Positions 51,879 through 60,797 of a stretch of 64,000 nt of DNA are shown piece after piece. Source of the DNA: Actinomycetota bacterium. GTDB lineage: Bacteria > Actinomycetota > Acidimicrobiia > Acidimicrobiales > Ilumatobacteraceae. The stretch lies in contig CANGIP010000011.1 in NCBI GenBank assembly GCA_947454105.1, positions 1-64,000 of the forward strand, written 5' to 3'. A program made the translations under genes and the position numbers. The notes beneath the pieces are model-generated. The model saw nothing but the letters and a program-made list of their open reading frames with translations. It ran no database searches and had not been told where the DNA came from. Positions within the stretch are counted from its first letter, which is position 1. Each line of letters starts with the position of its first letter.

Positions 51879-53054
51879 ATGGATATCGGGTACACCGACG
51901 AACAGCAGGCGATGCGCACCGAGTTGCGCTCGTACTACGAGAAACTTCTTGACGAAAAGACGGTCAAAGACCTGAGCACGAGCCACGGAATTGGCGAGAC
52001 GCCTCGTCGAGTCTGGAAGCAGATGTGCGCTGATGGTTGGGCCGGTATCGGCTGGCCGAAGGACTTTGGCGGCCAGGGTCGCAGCGCGATCGAACAATTC
52101 ATCTTCTTTGATGAGTCAATGCGCGCCGGTGCTCCGGTTCCGATGTTGAGTATCAACACTGTTGGACCGACCATCATGAACTTCGGAACTGAACAGCAAA
52201 AAGAATTCTTCTTGCCCAAAATCTTGAAAGGTGATCTGCACTTCTGTATTGGATACAGCGAGCCTGGCGCTGGCACCGACTTGGCATCGTTGCAGACTCG
52301 CGCCGTACGTGACGGCGACGTATATGTCGTCAACGGTCAAAAGATGTGGACTTCGCTGTCAAGCGATGCCGACTACTGCTGGCTTGCAGTTCGCACCGAT
52401 GCCGATGCGGCCAAGCACAAAGGCATCAGCATCCTCATCATGCCGATGAACACGCCTGGCATCACATTGCAAAAGCTCAACCTCATCGGCGAACACGACA
52501 TCAATGCGATGTTCCTCGATGACGTGCGCATTCCCGTTGAGAACTGTGTCGGCGGCGAAAACAAGGGTTGGACCCTCATCACCAATCAACTCAATCACGA
52601 GCGCGTGACATTGTGTTCGACTGGTGTCATCGACCGTGCTCTTGCCGACACGCTTGAATACGCTAAGACCACTCGCCTACCCGACGGTCGTCGTATCGCC
52701 GATCAAGAGTGGGTGCAAATGAACTTGGCACGAGTGCACGCCAAGCTCGATGTCTTGCGTCTCATGAACTGGCAATCAGCATGGGAAGCCACTCAAGGCA
52801 AACTTGATATTGGTCACTGTTCATCAATCAAGGTGTACGGAACCGAGTTCTACCTTGAAGCATTCAGACTCTTGTTTGAAATTCTTGGACCGACGGGTTA
52901 CCTCGTTCAAGGAACACCAGGCGGAGTCATTCGCGCCCGACTCGAGAGCATGTACCGCGGCATGCTCATCCTCACCTTTGGTGGCGGAACAAACGAAATG
53001 CAACGCGACCTCATCACAATGTTCTCTCTTGGATTCCCCCGGGCGGCCCGCTAA
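51879..53054 (+). CDS. Acyl-CoA dehydrogenase, alpha-type subunit
   Basis: 391 residues; AGGGGG precedes the ATG. Features: FCIGYSEPGAGTDLASLQTR, VVNGQKMWTSLSSDADYCWL, EHDINAMFLDDVRIPVENC, and the C-terminus LILTFGGGTNEMQRDLITMF. The usual YEGT Glu is Gly here (FGGGT), as in the FadE26/FadE28-type subunits of heteromeric steroid-CoA dehydrogenases. The stop shares one base with the start of the next dehydrogenase (TAATG). A heterotetramer with that protein is likely, for CoA esters of bulky substrates. Confidence 0.93.
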   Translation: MDIGYTDEQQAMRTELRSYYEKLLDEKTVKDLSTSHGIGETPRRVWKQMCADGWAGIGWPKDFGGQGRSAIEQFIFFDESMRAGAPVPMLSINTVGPTIMNFGTEQQKEFFLPKILKGDLHFCIGYSEPGAGTDLASLQTRAVRDGDVYVVNGQKMWTSLSSDADYCWLAVRTDADAAKHKGISILIMPMNTPGITLQKLNLIGEHDINAMFLDDVRIPVENCVGGENKGWTLITNQLNHERVTLCSTGVIDRALADTLEYAKTTRLPDGRRIADQEWVQMNLARVHAKLDVLRLMNWQSAWEATQGKLDIGHCSSIKVYGTEFYLEAFRLLFEILGPTGYLVQGTPGGVIRARLESMYRGMLILTFGGGTNEMQRDLITMFSLGFPRAAR

Positions 53055-54103
53055 TGGATTTTTCACTTACCTCAGACCAAAACGAATTGCGCTCACTCGC
53101 TCGTCAGATCTTGACCGATGTCTGCACACCAGAACATCTCAAGCAAATTGGCGCAACCGACAGTGCAACCGATCTTGCGTTATGGCGCACGCTGGCTGAT
53201 GCCGGCCTTGTTGGTATCGGGTTACCTGAATCTGTCGGTGGCGCCGGTCTTGGCATCATCGAAACATCAGTCGTTCTTGAAGAAATCGGTCGAGTTGCTG
53301 CACCGGTTCCGGCATTCGCAGTCATGGGACTTGCCGCCAATGCACTCGTGGCTCACCCCGAACTACTTGATGGCGTTGCAAGTGGCGAAACCATTGTGAC
53401 TGCTGCTCTCCACGAAGCAGTTGGCGATGTTTTCAACCCGGCAACTGTTGTTGTTGACGGCAAAATCACCGGAACAAAAGTGTGTGTGCCTCACGGTTTG
53501 CTTGCCAAGCGATTCGTCGTGAGCGCCGTTGATGGTTTGTATTGCGTCGAAGCAAACGACCCCAACGTCAAGATCACTCGTCAAGACACGACAAGCGGTG
53601 TCCCTGACGCGCTTGTTGAATTCAAAAATGCAACGGCAAAGTGCCTCGGCAACCCGGGCGCAACAGCAGATCTGATTAACCGCGGAATTGCTGCGGCGTG
53701 CATTATGACTTCGGGTGCTTGCCAATCAGCTTTGGCACTTATGGCCGAATATGCAAAGGGACGCTTCCAGTTCGAAAAGGCGATCGCGACTTTCCAAGCT
53801 GTGAGTCAACGTGCCGGCGATGCGTACATCGACACTGAAGGTGTTCGTTTAACAGCATGGCAAGCAGCCTGGCGATTGAGCGAAGGACTCCCCTCTGACG
53901 AGGCACTGTTGTCAGCCAAGTTCTGGGCCGCTGAAGGTGGCTGGCGCGTGATGCATGGATCACACCACGTTCATGGTGGTGTCGGAGTCGATCGTGATTA
54001 TCCATTGCACCGTTACTTCTTGTTGCACAAGCAACTTGAATTGCAATTGGGATCAACACAGCCGAGCCTGGCACGCTTGGGCCAGATCTTGGTTAATAGT
54101 TAA
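53054..54103 (+). CDS. Acyl-CoA dehydrogenase, beta-type subunit
   Basis: 349 residues, shorter and with weaker FAD/substrate motifs than its neighbour, as for beta subunits of FadE27/FadE29-like heteromers. N-terminus MDFSLTSDQNELRSLARQIL, central VGIGLPESVGGAGLGIIETS, and C-terminal HGSHHVHGGVGVDRDYPLHR with YFLLHKQLELQLGS. The mid-chain SEPGAGS segment is replaced, consistent with a subunit that completes its partner's active site. Overlaps the upstream gene by 1 nt and precedes the DUF2889 gene by 4 bp. Confidence 0.9.
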   Translation: MDFSLTSDQNELRSLARQILTDVCTPEHLKQIGATDSATDLALWRTLADAGLVGIGLPESVGGAGLGIIETSVVLEEIGRVAAPVPAFAVMGLAANALVAHPELLDGVASGETIVTAALHEAVGDVFNPATVVVDGKITGTKVCVPHGLLAKRFVVSAVDGLYCVEANDPNVKITRQDTTSGVPDALVEFKNATAKCLGNPGATADLINRGIAAACIMTSGACQSALALMAEYAKGRFQFEKAIATFQAVSQRAGDAYIDTEGVRLTAWQAAWRLSEGLPSDEALLSAKFWAAEGGWRVMHGSHHVHGGVGVDRDYPLHRYFLLHKQLELQLGSTQPSLARLGQILVNS

Positions 54104-54107
54104 CGCC

Positions 54108-54788
54108 ATGGCTCAACCATTACCTAATCCCAATCCAATACTTCCTGACAACCCTGAGTACTTGCCCATTCATACGCGCAATTACGAAGTGCGGGCATTC
54201 AAAGTGAACGACAACGAAATTTTGTTGTGGGGTGCCGTTCGCGATGACAAGCCCGCTGGCATGTACGTACAGAACGACGATGAAGTTCTCACCATCCATC
54301 ACATGGTTGTGCAGTTGCGGGTTTCTTTCCCCATGATGGAAATTCTTGATGCATCGGCCGAACTCAAAGAGTTCCCGCATCACGAGTGTCCCGGAATCGG
54401 CATCAAGTACAAAGGTCTCATCGGTTTGTCAATCGCTCGTGGGTTCACCCACAAGGTTCGCGAATTGTTCGGCGGACCACGTGGTTGCACTCACACCACA
54501 GCGTTGTTGCAAGCGATGGGCCCAGTTGCCATTCAATGTGGTTGGAGCATGCGCGTCATCAAAATGAACGAAGCATTTGAAGCAGGCGCAGCACGACCAG
54601 AGATGACTCCCGAACAACGCGAAATGGGATTCAAGTCAAACCTCAATACGTGTCACATTTGGGACGAAGAAGGCGAACAAGTTCGCAAGATTCGTGAAGG
54701 TCTTGATATTGGTGCACCGTTGTCGGTGACTCGTCGACTCGACAAGCTTGGTCGCGACCCCGGCGAATGGGGCCGCATCCGCGGCTAG
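54108..54788 (+). CDS. DUF2889 domain protein
   Basis: 226 residues from the ATG at 54108; the frame opens earlier but inside the dehydrogenase. Signature segments: PIHTRNYEVRAFKVNDNEIL, IHHMVVQLRVSFPMMEILDA, and the family hallmark LFGGPRGCTHTTALLQAMGP. DUF2889 proteins have no known function but are found in actinobacterial and proteobacterial clusters for CoA-linked breakdown of aromatic or steroid compounds; the CTH motif suggests a metal or catalytic site. Third gene of the operon with the heteromeric dehydrogenase. Confidence 0.9.
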   Translation: MAQPLPNPNPILPDNPEYLPIHTRNYEVRAFKVNDNEILLWGAVRDDKPAGMYVQNDDEVLTIHHMVVQLRVSFPMMEILDASAELKEFPHHECPGIGIKYKGLIGLSIARGFTHKVRELFGGPRGCTHTTALLQAMGPVAIQCGWSMRVIKMNEAFEAGAARPEMTPEQREMGFKSNLNTCHIWDEEGEQVRKIREGLDIGAPLSVTRRLDKLGRDPGEWGRIRG

Positions 54789-54795
54789 TAGTTCG

Positions 54796-56382
54796 TCAGC
54801 CAATCAGGCGTAAGGCTTCGGCCTTAGCCCACTGATAATCAGCTTTACCCACCGGCGTGCGCTCAACCACAGGCACAAAGAACACTGCTTTCGGACTCTT
54901 GTAGTCGGCGACCAACGTACGTGAGAAAGTCACAATGTCTTCGACGCTTGGACTCGTGCCCTCGCGAAGTTGAACTAACGCAGTGACCTGTTCCCCCCAA
55001 CGAGCGTTCGGCGTACCAATTACCACTGCGTCAAACACTGCTGGATGTTGCTTCAGTGCCGCTTCGACCTCTTCGGGATAGATCTTTTCTCCACCGGAGT
55101 TAATGCACACTGAACCGCGTCCGAGCAATGTGATCTGGCCATCGTCTTCGATCTGAGCAAAGTCGCCCGGAATCACCCAGCGTTTGCCATCAAATGTGCG
55201 GAACGTCTCGGCCGTCTTCACCGGATCTTTGAAGTAGCCCAACGGAATATTTCCGCTGCGGGCCAACTTGCCCACTTCGCCTGCGACGCATTGACGACCC
55301 TCTTCACTCAACACCGTGGTGTCATCGTTCATTGCAAACTTAGGCGACGACATTGATGAACCATCATCGGCGCGAGCGCCGGCGGCACCAGTTTCGGAAG
55401 CACCAAAGCTGTCGAGAATCGCGACGTTCGGCAATGCTGCACGAATCTGTTCACGCACTCCAGTTGACAATGGCGCACCGCCATTTCCGATGGCAAACAA
55501 CATTGACAAGTCATACGTCGGGCGCGGTTCAGCAACTAGATGCTCGGCAAGTGGACGAGCCATCGCATCACCAATTGTTGATACCGAAGTCACGACACCG
55601 TCGGCAACAAGTTGCCACACATCATGTGCATCAAATCGCTTTTTTGTGTAGAGAACAAAACAACCACCAGATGTAATGGCATTGCCCATGATCCATTGAC
55701 CACCACCGTGCATCATCGGACCAATTGACATCAGACGAGCACGAAACGCCGAGGCTGCTGCTTCTTCACCCAACTGTTCAATTCGTTCAATCGGACGATT
55801 ACCACGGGCCGAGTTCATGGCACCGAGAATCACATCTTCGTGCCGCCACATCACACCCTTGGGCATACCGGTCGTTCCACCCGTGTACAACACATATACG
55901 TCATCAGCGGTACGGCCCGGAAAGTCACGATCGGGTGATGCGGCAGCTAAGGCATCTTCGTAATTTTCGCCAAGCACAATGACATTGCGAAGGTTCGGCA
56001 AGGCATCACGCACATCGTTGATTGCACCGAGATACTCGGGATCAGCGATAACTGCTACGCAATCAGCGTTGTCATACAAATAACGAAGTTCGGCTTCGAC
56101 ATAGCGATAGTTGACATTGATTGCAACTGCGCTGATCTTGGCGCACGCATAAAAGGCTTCGACCCACTCATGAGTATTTTGCGCGTGTACGCCGATGTGC
56201 TCTCCACGCTTGATGCCGATTGACAGCAAGTGGTTCGCCAAACGAGTGATGCGTTCATCAAGTTCGGCGTACGAAAACTTGACGTCATTCGTTATCAGTG
56301 CAGGTTCATTGGGAATCGCATCAGCAATAACTTCAAACAAGTCGCCGAGTTGGATTGAGCGGGGGTAAGTCTTGTGGGCCAT
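54796..56382 (-). CDS. AMP-forming acyl-CoA synthetase (FadD-like)
   Basis: 528 residues. Adenylation motifs: DVYVLYTGGTTGMPKGVMWR (P-loop), ILDSFGASETGAAG (A5), WVIPGDFAQIEDDGQITLLG (A7, with the Asp), RGSVCINSGGEKIYPEEVEA (A8), and catalytic Lys in VERTPVGKADYQWAKAEA (A10). Activates a carboxylic acid to its CoA thioester; the steroid/long-chain type is plausible from neighbours. Last gene of a three-gene leftward unit and convergent with the DUF2889 gene. Confidence 0.94.
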   Translation of the reverse strand: MAHKTYPRSIQLGDLFEVIADAIPNEPALITNDVKFSYAELDERITRLANHLLSIGIKRGEHIGVHAQNTHEWVEAFYACAKISAVAINVNYRYVEAELRYLYDNADCVAVIADPEYLGAINDVRDALPNLRNVIVLGENYEDALAAASPDRDFPGRTADDVYVLYTGGTTGMPKGVMWRHEDVILGAMNSARGNRPIERIEQLGEEAAASAFRARLMSIGPMMHGGGQWIMGNAITSGGCFVLYTKKRFDAHDVWQLVADGVVTSVSTIGDAMARPLAEHLVAEPRPTYDLSMLFAIGNGGAPLSTGVREQIRAALPNVAILDSFGASETGAAGARADDGSSMSSPKFAMNDDTTVLSEEGRQCVAGEVGKLARSGNIPLGYFKDPVKTAETFRTFDGKRWVIPGDFAQIEDDGQITLLGRGSVCINSGGEKIYPEEVEAALKQHPAVFDAVVIGTPNARWGEQVTALVQLREGTSPSVEDIVTFSRTLVADYKSPKAVFFVPVVERTPVGKADYQWAKAEALRLIG

Positions 56383-56392
56383 GGAATTCTCT

Positions 56393-57514
56393 CTACTTCT
56401 TCACGAAGCCATCGAGCATGTCGGTGAAGCCATACTTCTCATGTGGCCCAATGGCCATGTTTTCGTATAAGCCGTAACCCTCATGACGATTGCCATCACG
56501 ATCGGTGTAAGCAAACTTGGCCGAGTTATCAACGATGCCGAACAAACGCATGGCACCTTCGGGAGTCGTTGTATCGAGGTGGAAGTTCTCAACCTTCAAC
56601 GGGCCTTGCCACATTCCGTGGCGCCAATCGGCGTCATAGCCATAACCAGTTCCGATACCGATGTGCACTGGCAACAACGGTTCGATATCTAGGGTTATTA
56701 CGTGGCCGTCGTCTGCGACAACGTGAATCACACCACCGGTTGAGAAACGTGAACCTTCGCGATATTCAAGATCATGTTCGGGGCGACCGAGATGTTCAAT
56801 ACGACCATCGGGCCAAATGCGTGTTGCTTCTTCCATCACACGAGTTCCATCAGGATTTTCTTGCATGATGATCATGAGCGAGTGATCGACGAAACGAATT
56901 GGCGTGTAAATCCAGAACCAACTGAACGGATTACTCGCACGAATACCGGCCGGTTCACTTTCACCAATCGGGCGCACACCCCACGAACGATCGCGAGTCC
57001 CCCACCAGGTCTTTGAGTTGATCTCAAACGTGTGTCCACCCGCGGTCAAGGTTCCGTCCCAACCTCCAGTTTGCGCGAGGCGACAGGTATCAAAAATCAC
57101 GCGGCCATTTTCGCGAATGTAGTGGCGAGGTTCTTCGAAAGCTGGCATTGCACCAGTCCACGTGGCATCAATCGTGATACCCCATTCATTGTCATCACAA
57201 CGTACGCGCAATTTTTGCAATGGCTCAATGACTTCAATGCTGATCGGACCAACGCCAGGGTTGATACGATTCGCATTATCAAGAGCGCCCGATGCGCGAA
57301 CAACTTGCTGCTGACCTTCATGGAAGACCAACAGGTACGCATCAATCACGCCAAGGTTTGGATACACGCCCAAACCACAGACAAACATCACTGTTCCATC
57401 GTGATTGAAACCATTGAAGTAATAGCGATCATAAAAATTACGATCGCTCGTTGCGACATGGCGCATCGGCTCAGATGTTTGGTGAATCGGGAAGTCGTCG
57501 AGATTAGACAGCAT
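56393..57514 (-). CDS. CrtC/AttH-like (lipocalin-like pair) protein, function unknown
   Basis: 373 residues from the ATG at 57512-57514; the longer frame to 57601 overlaps the LLM gene. Beta-rich throughout with a Trp-rich core (SKTWWGTRDRSWGVRPIGES, NPFSWFWIYTPIRFVDHSLM, WRHGMWQGPLKVENFHLDT), resembling the tandem-lipocalin fold of hydroxyneurosporene synthase CrtC/AttH proteins (DUF7064/7065-type in mycobacteria). Likely binds a hydrophobic lipid or terpenoid; hydratase activity is possible. It lies between an LLM oxidoreductase and an acyl-CoA synthetase in one leftward operon. Confidence 0.7.
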   Translation of the reverse strand: MLSNLDDFPIHQTSEPMRHVATSDRNFYDRYYFNGFNHDGTVMFVCGLGVYPNLGVIDAYLLVFHEGQQQVVRASGALDNANRINPGVGPISIEVIEPLQKLRVRCDDNEWGITIDATWTGAMPAFEEPRHYIRENGRVIFDTCRLAQTGGWDGTLTAGGHTFEINSKTWWGTRDRSWGVRPIGESEPAGIRASNPFSWFWIYTPIRFVDHSLMIIMQENPDGTRVMEEATRIWPDGRIEHLGRPEHDLEYREGSRFSTGGVIHVVADDGHVITLDIEPLLPVHIGIGTGYGYDADWRHGMWQGPLKVENFHLDTTTPEGAMRLFGIVDNSAKFAYTDRDGNRHEGYGLYENMAIGPHEKYGFTDMLDGFVKK

Positions 57515-57543
57515 GATGGCTCCGTTAGTGAAGTAACTATTTC

Positions 57544-58479
57544 TTAGATTGTTGTCACGAGTGGCGCGACTTCGCTGGCAAACGCAGTGATTTGATCGCA
57601 TAGTTCATCGCAACTCTGCGCTTTGAAGCGAACTTGAAGTTGATTCACACCAGACGCAGTTCCTTCAAGAATTCGTTCGGCGATTGATTGAGCAGAACCA
57701 CTCAGTGTTGCTTCACCCACATCAAACGAGGGCTTGCCGACATATAAGAACGGCGTGATGTGGCCAATCATGAAGCCATCATTCGCTGACGCTGCGCGAC
57801 CGACACGAGCACGCTCTTCGTTCAACATATTCACCATTGATGCGTCTGATGGGCCTTGTGGCAACCAACCGTCGGCAACCCGCGCAGCACGTTTGATTGC
57901 TGCTGGGCTTGAGCCTGCCACCCAAATGGGCGGACGTGGCGACTGTGTTGGCAACGGACGGGCACCGAATCCGTCAACGAATTCGTTCTCGAGCAACTTT
58001 GCAAGTTCAGGAACGCCAGTATCAAGAGCTTTACCGCGGCTATGAAAATCAACGCCGAGCAATTCAAATTCGGCTTGCGCATGTCCGGCGCCGATACCAA
58101 TCAGGGCACGACCATCACTGAGGTGATCGAGTGTGGCGAACTGTTTCGCGGCAACTCGCGGGTTGCGATAGGGCAACACATATACGTGGGTCAGCAAACC
58201 CACGTTGCTGGTCATGCCAGCAATCCAACCAAGGGTGGCAATCGGGTCAGCCCAGTGGGTGCCCATTCCGCCAACGACCGATTCGGGAAGTGCCACGTGG
58301 TCACACACCCCGACATAGGCATAGCCATTGTCATCGCACGCCTTGGCCAGGCGACCGAGTTCGTTGGGTCCGGCTGTGCGTTCCCAGTCGGCCACGAAGT
58401 AGGCGCTTTGGGCCTGAATGGGTAATTGCATTCCATAGATACGGCGTCCTTGCGGAACCGTGAACATCCCCCGAGTCAT
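57544..58479 (-). CDS. LLM class F420-dependent oxidoreductase
   Basis: 311 residues from the ATG at 58477-58479, chosen because AAGGTG lies 6 bp upstream; an ATG at 58506 without a ribosome site and one at 58431 are alternatives. Luciferase-like barrel: YAYVGVCDHVALPESVVGGM, VGLLTHVYVLPYRNPRVAAK, FATLDHLSDGRALIGIGAGH and PRPPIWVAGSSPAAIKRAAR. First gene of the unit with the CrtC-like and ligase genes. Confidence 0.9.
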   Translation of the reverse strand: MTRGMFTVPQGRRIYGMQLPIQAQSAYFVADWERTAGPNELGRLAKACDDNGYAYVGVCDHVALPESVVGGMGTHWADPIATLGWIAGMTSNVGLLTHVYVLPYRNPRVAAKQFATLDHLSDGRALIGIGAGHAQAEFELLGVDFHSRGKALDTGVPELAKLLENEFVDGFGARPLPTQSPRPPIWVAGSSPAAIKRAARVADGWLPQGPSDASMVNMLNEERARVGRAASANDGFMIGHITPFLYVGKPSFDVGEATLSGSAQSIAERILEGTASGVNQLQVRFKAQSCDELCDQITAFASEVAPLVTTI

Positions 58480-58603
58480 GCGATACACCTTAGGCGTTGG
58501 CGGCATTTTTTCTGATGGCGTGTCAGAAAGTATTTCCCTGCTTCACCGCCGTCGGTTGCGATCGTGAAGCCTCACTACCAGCATGAATATCAGCCACATT
58601 CTG

Positions 58604-58623
58604 TGTAGACAATTTGTAGACAA
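58604..58623 (+). promoter_or_regulatory. Tandem 9-bp direct repeat, candidate operator of the TA pair
   Basis: TGTAGACAA occurs at 58604-58612 and again at 58615-58623, an 11-bp period (one DNA turn). It lies 24 bp upstream of the antitoxin start. Arc/MetJ-type antitoxins commonly bind such helically phased repeats to repress their own operon. Confidence 0.5.
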
Positions 58624-58646
58624 ACCCAGGTTGGAAGCCTAGAGTC

Positions 58647-58892
58647 ATGCTCATGACTGACTCGACAACAATTCGCGTTGACCGCGACACCCACCAACGA
58701 CTTCTCGCCTTCAGTCAGCAGCAAGGGCTGTCTTTGATCGAGGTGCTCCGCCGAGCCACCGATGCCTTAGACCGTGAACTCTTTGTCGGAGAAGCCCGAG
58801 CACAAATCGAGAAGCTAAAGGCCGATCCTCAAGCCTGGGCCGACTACTTGCGCGAATCGTTGTTGACCGAAGTTGCCGATGGGATCAATTGA
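58647..58892 (+). CDS. Antitoxin of a MazEF/PemIK-like pair (ribbon-helix-helix type)
   Basis: 81 residues. The N-terminal strand-helix-helix TTIRVDRDTHQRLLAFSQQQ followed by GLSLIEVLRRATDALDREL looks like a ribbon-helix-helix DNA-binding domain; the charged C-terminal half (QIEKLKADPQAWADYLRESL) would wrap the toxin. An ATG at 58653 is an alternative start. The stop TGA shares its A with the ATG of the toxin (TGATG), the usual coupling for such pairs. Confidence 0.82.
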   Translation: MLMTDSTTIRVDRDTHQRLLAFSQQQGLSLIEVLRRATDALDRELFVGEARAQIEKLKADPQAWADYLRESLLTEVADGIN

Positions 58893-59233
58893 TGGATCTC
58901 ATCGACAGCATTTGGCTCGTTGACTTCGGACCCAACTTACCGGCCGAACCTGGACACAAACGGCCAGCACTTGTTGTTGGACCAACCGATGGCTTCGCCG
59001 ATTTTCTGAGCAATGTTTTCGTCGTTCCGTTCACCACAAAACAACGTGGATTGAATTTTCATGTAGAGGTTGAACCCAGTGTTGACTCGGGCATTTCTGA
59101 AATCAGTTACGCCCAATGCGAACAATTACGTTCCATCAGCAAACGTCGACTCGTGCATCCGCTCGGTGTCATTGACAGCGAGTCGCGTTTTCAGATTCGA
59201 CGTGCCCTACGAATGCTGCTCAACTTCTCGTAA
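58892..59233 (+). CDS. MazF/PemK-type mRNA interferase toxin
   Basis: 113 residues from the ATG overlapping the antitoxin stop. SH3-like PemK fold: VDFGPNLPAEPGHKRPALVV (the GxKRPxLV motif), FADFLSNVFVVPFTTK and ISYAQCEQLRSISKRRLVHP. Conserved Arg, Ser/Thr and Gln residues of the RNase site appear present. Sequence-specific cleavage of mRNA under stress is the family role. Convergent with the ABC permease gene. Confidence 0.88.
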   Translation: MDLIDSIWLVDFGPNLPAEPGHKRPALVVGPTDGFADFLSNVFVVPFTTKQRGLNFHVEVEPSVDSGISEISYAQCEQLRSISKRRLVHPLGVIDSESRFQIRRALRMLLNFS

Positions 59234-59241
59234 GCACAGGA

Positions 59242-60783
59242 CTATTTGCGGGTGAGTTTTTCGGCAAGGCCGAACAGCTGAGTGATGAGAACGGCAACCA
59301 ATACCGACGTGGTCGCGACGGTCCAGATCATTCCATAATCAAGTCGACCACGCGATTCGTTCAATAAGTTCCCGAGTCCATTACCCGTAGCCAAGTACTC
59401 GGCAATCATCACACCAAGCAATGCTCGCGGTGCGGCCAGTCGAGCTGCCGTAGCCATCGCCGGAACAGCACCTGGCAATCCGACAAAGCGCAATGACTTA
59501 AAACGTCCTCCACCGCTCACGCGCACAACATCAATAGCAGCGGTCGAAGTTGTTGCTAGCGCTTGTGAAATCGTCACAAACGAGGGGAAGAACGTCACTG
59601 AAACACACACCACAACTGTTGCCAAAATGCTTCGGCCAAAAACCAAAACGATCAACGGTGTCAGTGCTGGCAGCGGCATTGTTTGCGAAACCAATGCAAA
59701 TGGCAAAACTGCTCGACCAAGCGCAGGGCGCAAACTAAATATCACTGCGAGCAACAAAGCTGCAGCGAGCCCACACAGCAAACCAATCAAAGCCAACGGC
59801 AGGGTTTCACTGTAGGCATGAAACAACCGCGACCGTGAAAGTGAAGCGCGAGGGTCGGTCGTGAGATATCTCACGATTGCAAACGGAGACTTGGCGACAA
59901 CTGGCGACATATCCAAAATACTCAGCACCAACGCCCAAAGACCTAAGACAACTCCGGCCGATATGACTCCCCCGCCTAATCGTTTCCACCAAGGACCAGT
60001 TGCTCCACCCATCGGCAAAGCTGTTTGGACCGTGGCCGACATTGACGAGCGCGTGAGGCGAGAACCCAACAAGGCGAACAACATGTACGCCGAAGCGGCC
60101 ACTGCAGTTGCAACTAAACCGATACTCCATAAACGAGACGGATTTGCCTGACCTAATGAACCAAGCAGATATGTTCCGAGTCCCCATCGAGTTCCTCCGC
60201 CAAACTCAGCGAGCAAAGTTCCGAGCAACGCCGCTGGTGCAGCGACTCTGAATGCACTCACGATGTGTGGCAACGCGCTGCGTACCCGAATCCAGCGCAA
60301 AACATCAGTGGTTGAGCCACCAGCGACCATCACGACATCAACAAGTCGTGGGTCAACGTTGCGCATTCCATTCATCGTTGCGATGTAGGTCGGAAAATAC
60401 ACCGCCATGGCAGCCAGAATAATTCGCGGTGTTGTGCCCGTGAATGCCAACAACAACACCGGAACAATCGCGATCAACGGCACTGCAAATAGAGACATAC
60501 CCAGTCCGCGCAACAAGGTTTCGGCGATTCGAAATCGTGCAGAAATCGCACCAGCGATGATTGCGATGATATTTCCAATCACAAAACCAGTGCCTGCTGA
60601 CTTCAATGTCACCGACAAATGTGGCGGATAATCAGAGCGGTCTTTCCATAACTGAGCCAAAATTTGAGTCGGTGCTGGTAACGCACCTTGGCCAATGAGT
60701 TCGAGTCGTCCCAATACTTCCCAGATGGCGAGGACAATCAGCACAACGCCAGTGCCGCGAGCGAAACGACTGAAGTTCTTCAT
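59242..60783 (-). CDS. ABC transporter permease, two fused permease domains (SsuC/ThiX-like)
   Basis: 513 residues: a tandem fusion of two binding-protein-dependent permease domains, residues about 1-245 and 260-513. Each has the EAA-type cytoplasmic loop: the first near VDVVMVAGGSTTDVLRWIRV, the second near IDVVRVSGGGRFKSLRFVGL, and each ends with a LLAEF or MIAEY segment. About 12 membrane helices. The usual family protein has a single domain of about 260 residues, so the fusion replaces a homodimer. Last gene of the importer operon; 14 bp separate it from the ATPase gene. Confidence 0.92.
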   Translation of the reverse strand: MKNFSRFARGTGVVLIVLAIWEVLGRLELIGQGALPAPTQILAQLWKDRSDYPPHLSVTLKSAGTGFVIGNIIAIIAGAISARFRIAETLLRGLGMSLFAVPLIAIVPVLLLAFTGTTPRIILAAMAVYFPTYIATMNGMRNVDPRLVDVVMVAGGSTTDVLRWIRVRSALPHIVSAFRVAAPAALLGTLLAEFGGGTRWGLGTYLLGSLGQANPSRLWSIGLVATAVAASAYMLFALLGSRLTRSSMSATVQTALPMGGATGPWWKRLGGGVISAGVVLGLWALVLSILDMSPVVAKSPFAIVRYLTTDPRASLSRSRLFHAYSETLPLALIGLLCGLAAALLLAVIFSLRPALGRAVLPFALVSQTMPLPALTPLIVLVFGRSILATVVVCVSVTFFPSFVTISQALATTSTAAIDVVRVSGGGRFKSLRFVGLPGAVPAMATAARLAAPRALLGVMIAEYLATGNGLGNLLNESRGRLDYGMIWTVATTSVLVAVLITQLFGLAEKLTRK

Positions 60784-60797
60784 TTTGACGACACTTT

